Source: Eutreptiella sp. 'Long Island Sound 2002'
Taxonomy: Eukaryota > Euglenozoa > Euglenophyceae > Eutreptiales > Eutreptiaceae
Assembly (NCBI GenBank): GCA_964036045.1
Contig: OZ038385.1
Location: 26,868,853 to 26,932,852 of the forward strand
DNA: 64,000 nucleotides
Direction of reading: 5' to 3'
Part shown: positions 63,171 through 64,000 of the stretch, one piece after another
Numbering within the stretch: position 1 is the stretch's first letter
How the letters are laid out: each line of letters starts with the position of its first letter
The notes under the pieces: model-generated
Seen by the model: the letters and a program-made list of their open reading frames with translations, nothing else
Told to the model about the DNA's origin: nothing
Databases searched by the model: none
Position numbers and translations under genes: made by a program

Positions 63171-64000
63171 CCGAACCTTAATACCAATGCCAGCACGGGA
63201 TAGGTGGCAAACTTGCACGGCTAGCCACTACCTTGCTATCATTAGCGATGACCTCCAGTTTAGGTAGGTAAGCCGCATTTGAGCGCTTTGGTACTAAGGT
63301 TCGTAATCAACTGAGGATGCAAACTTGAGTTGCCAAGTGTTATATTGGCATTATATTACATATCGCGGGAGAGCAATTGGTCCCGTAAGTAGCTGCTGCT
63401 TCGCACGGGCCCGAATCCCGCAACATGCAAACACTGAACATCAATGATAGCTACTACGAGATGTAGTCGCTGTGCAAGCCTGCCCTGGTGTAGGGGCCTC
63501 ACGATGTCAAAATGATGACTTGTCTAGGTGGAGTTAGAGAAAACTCGCTTGTTATGGTGTGGTGTAATTGTAGCAAGGTACAATGTGCGTTGATACAGTG
63601 TGTCCTCTTGCTTTGCAGTATGACACGGCTTTAACACCGACTTGCAAAGCATTGGAGATTCGGAGATCTAATTCACGGGTAAGCTCTGTCATGACTTTGG
63701 GTCTATGCTGAAGGTTGATTTCTTGCCGATTTTACTATCACTGAAGATATGGTTCATTTTGTGCGGTGCAGAAGTGCAGGGGGAAAAAATAGATTACCAT
63801 TAACACCCAAGTGCCACTCAATTGAACTACAACACGTTCATAATTCATGCTCTCTCCTCTGCCCTCCTGCGCCTAGTGTCTGATGATGGTCGCATCAAAA
63901 TATCAATGAAAAGAGAGCAGTGCCATAATATCAAAAACATAGCAACAGCTCTTAGTGGAGGGCCGTGACACTTTAGGATAATCGCGTGTCACCTGACATC
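63171..64000. other. Unannotated right end
   Basis: No open frame of note, no tandem repeat and no recognisable RNA. A small GC palindromic patch lies at 63364-63421 (GCGGGA...TCCCGC). Confidence 0.4.

Noticed and set aside
63364-63421. tRNA gene
   Set aside because: GCGGGA/TCCCGC could pair and CCGAATCC resembles a T-loop, but only about 56 nt lie between the arms and there is no D-arm or anticodon arm.

Overview
This is eukaryotic DNA built almost entirely of repeats. I recognise no host gene, rRNA, functional tRNA, operon or CRISPR array. Two LTR retrotransposons have primer-binding sites matching the 3' end of an initiator tRNA-Met of the animal/protist type (TGGTAGCAGAGG) rather than the land-plant type (TGGTATCAGAGC). 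Together with very GC-rich satellites, this suggests a large, repeat-laden genome of a protist or microalga. A dinoflagellate-like alga is my guess, but the window does not prove it.

Layout. (1) 1-6064: a partial long LTR, a GC-rich spacer, about 50 copies of a ~65-bp satellite, and a pyrimidine-rich block. (2) 6065-19077: Ty3/gypsy chromovirus 1 with two ~2.15-kb LTRs. Its gag-PR-RT-RNaseH-IN-chromodomain frame is decayed, carrying two frame changes and three in-frame stops. (3) 19078-25180: degenerate coding DNA, mostly minus strand and proline-rich, plus a plus-strand remnant resembling a Ulp1 (C48) peptidase. (4) 25181-35941, minus strand: a ~10.7-kb LINE-like non-LTR element. It has a long repeat-rich first ORF, then an AP-type endonuclease, reverse transcriptase, RNase H and, unexpectedly, a RING-type zinc finger; it is broken by stops and frameshifts. 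(5) 35942-46292: AC-rich tandem repeats, then a dimeric ~210/420-bp GC-rich satellite (38564-45435) with a perfect hairpin in most monomers. (6) 46293-47919 continuing at 59265-59383: a second, 5'-end-only copy of the LINE, split by (7) 47920-59264: Ty3/gypsy chromovirus 2. This is young, with near-identical 0.78-kb LTRs, a 6-bp target duplication and long intact gag and pol. (8) 59384-64000: G/T-rich low-complexity DNA, then AT-richer DNA without recognisable genes.

How the parts relate. Chromovirus 2 is the only element that looks potentially functional. Its gag and pol share one frame, separated by a single TGA followed by CGG, and pol has no ATG before its protease active site, so stop-codon readthrough is the simplest expression model. 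Both chromoviruses carry, between protease and reverse transcriptase, a region with an (E/D)(L/V)FAS motif that resembles the methyltransferase-like domain of DIRS elements. In both, the annotated pol stop cuts the C-terminal chromodomain and homologous coding continues in frame beyond it. Together with the LINE-associated RING finger and the Ulp1-like remnant, these are the observations most worth checking.
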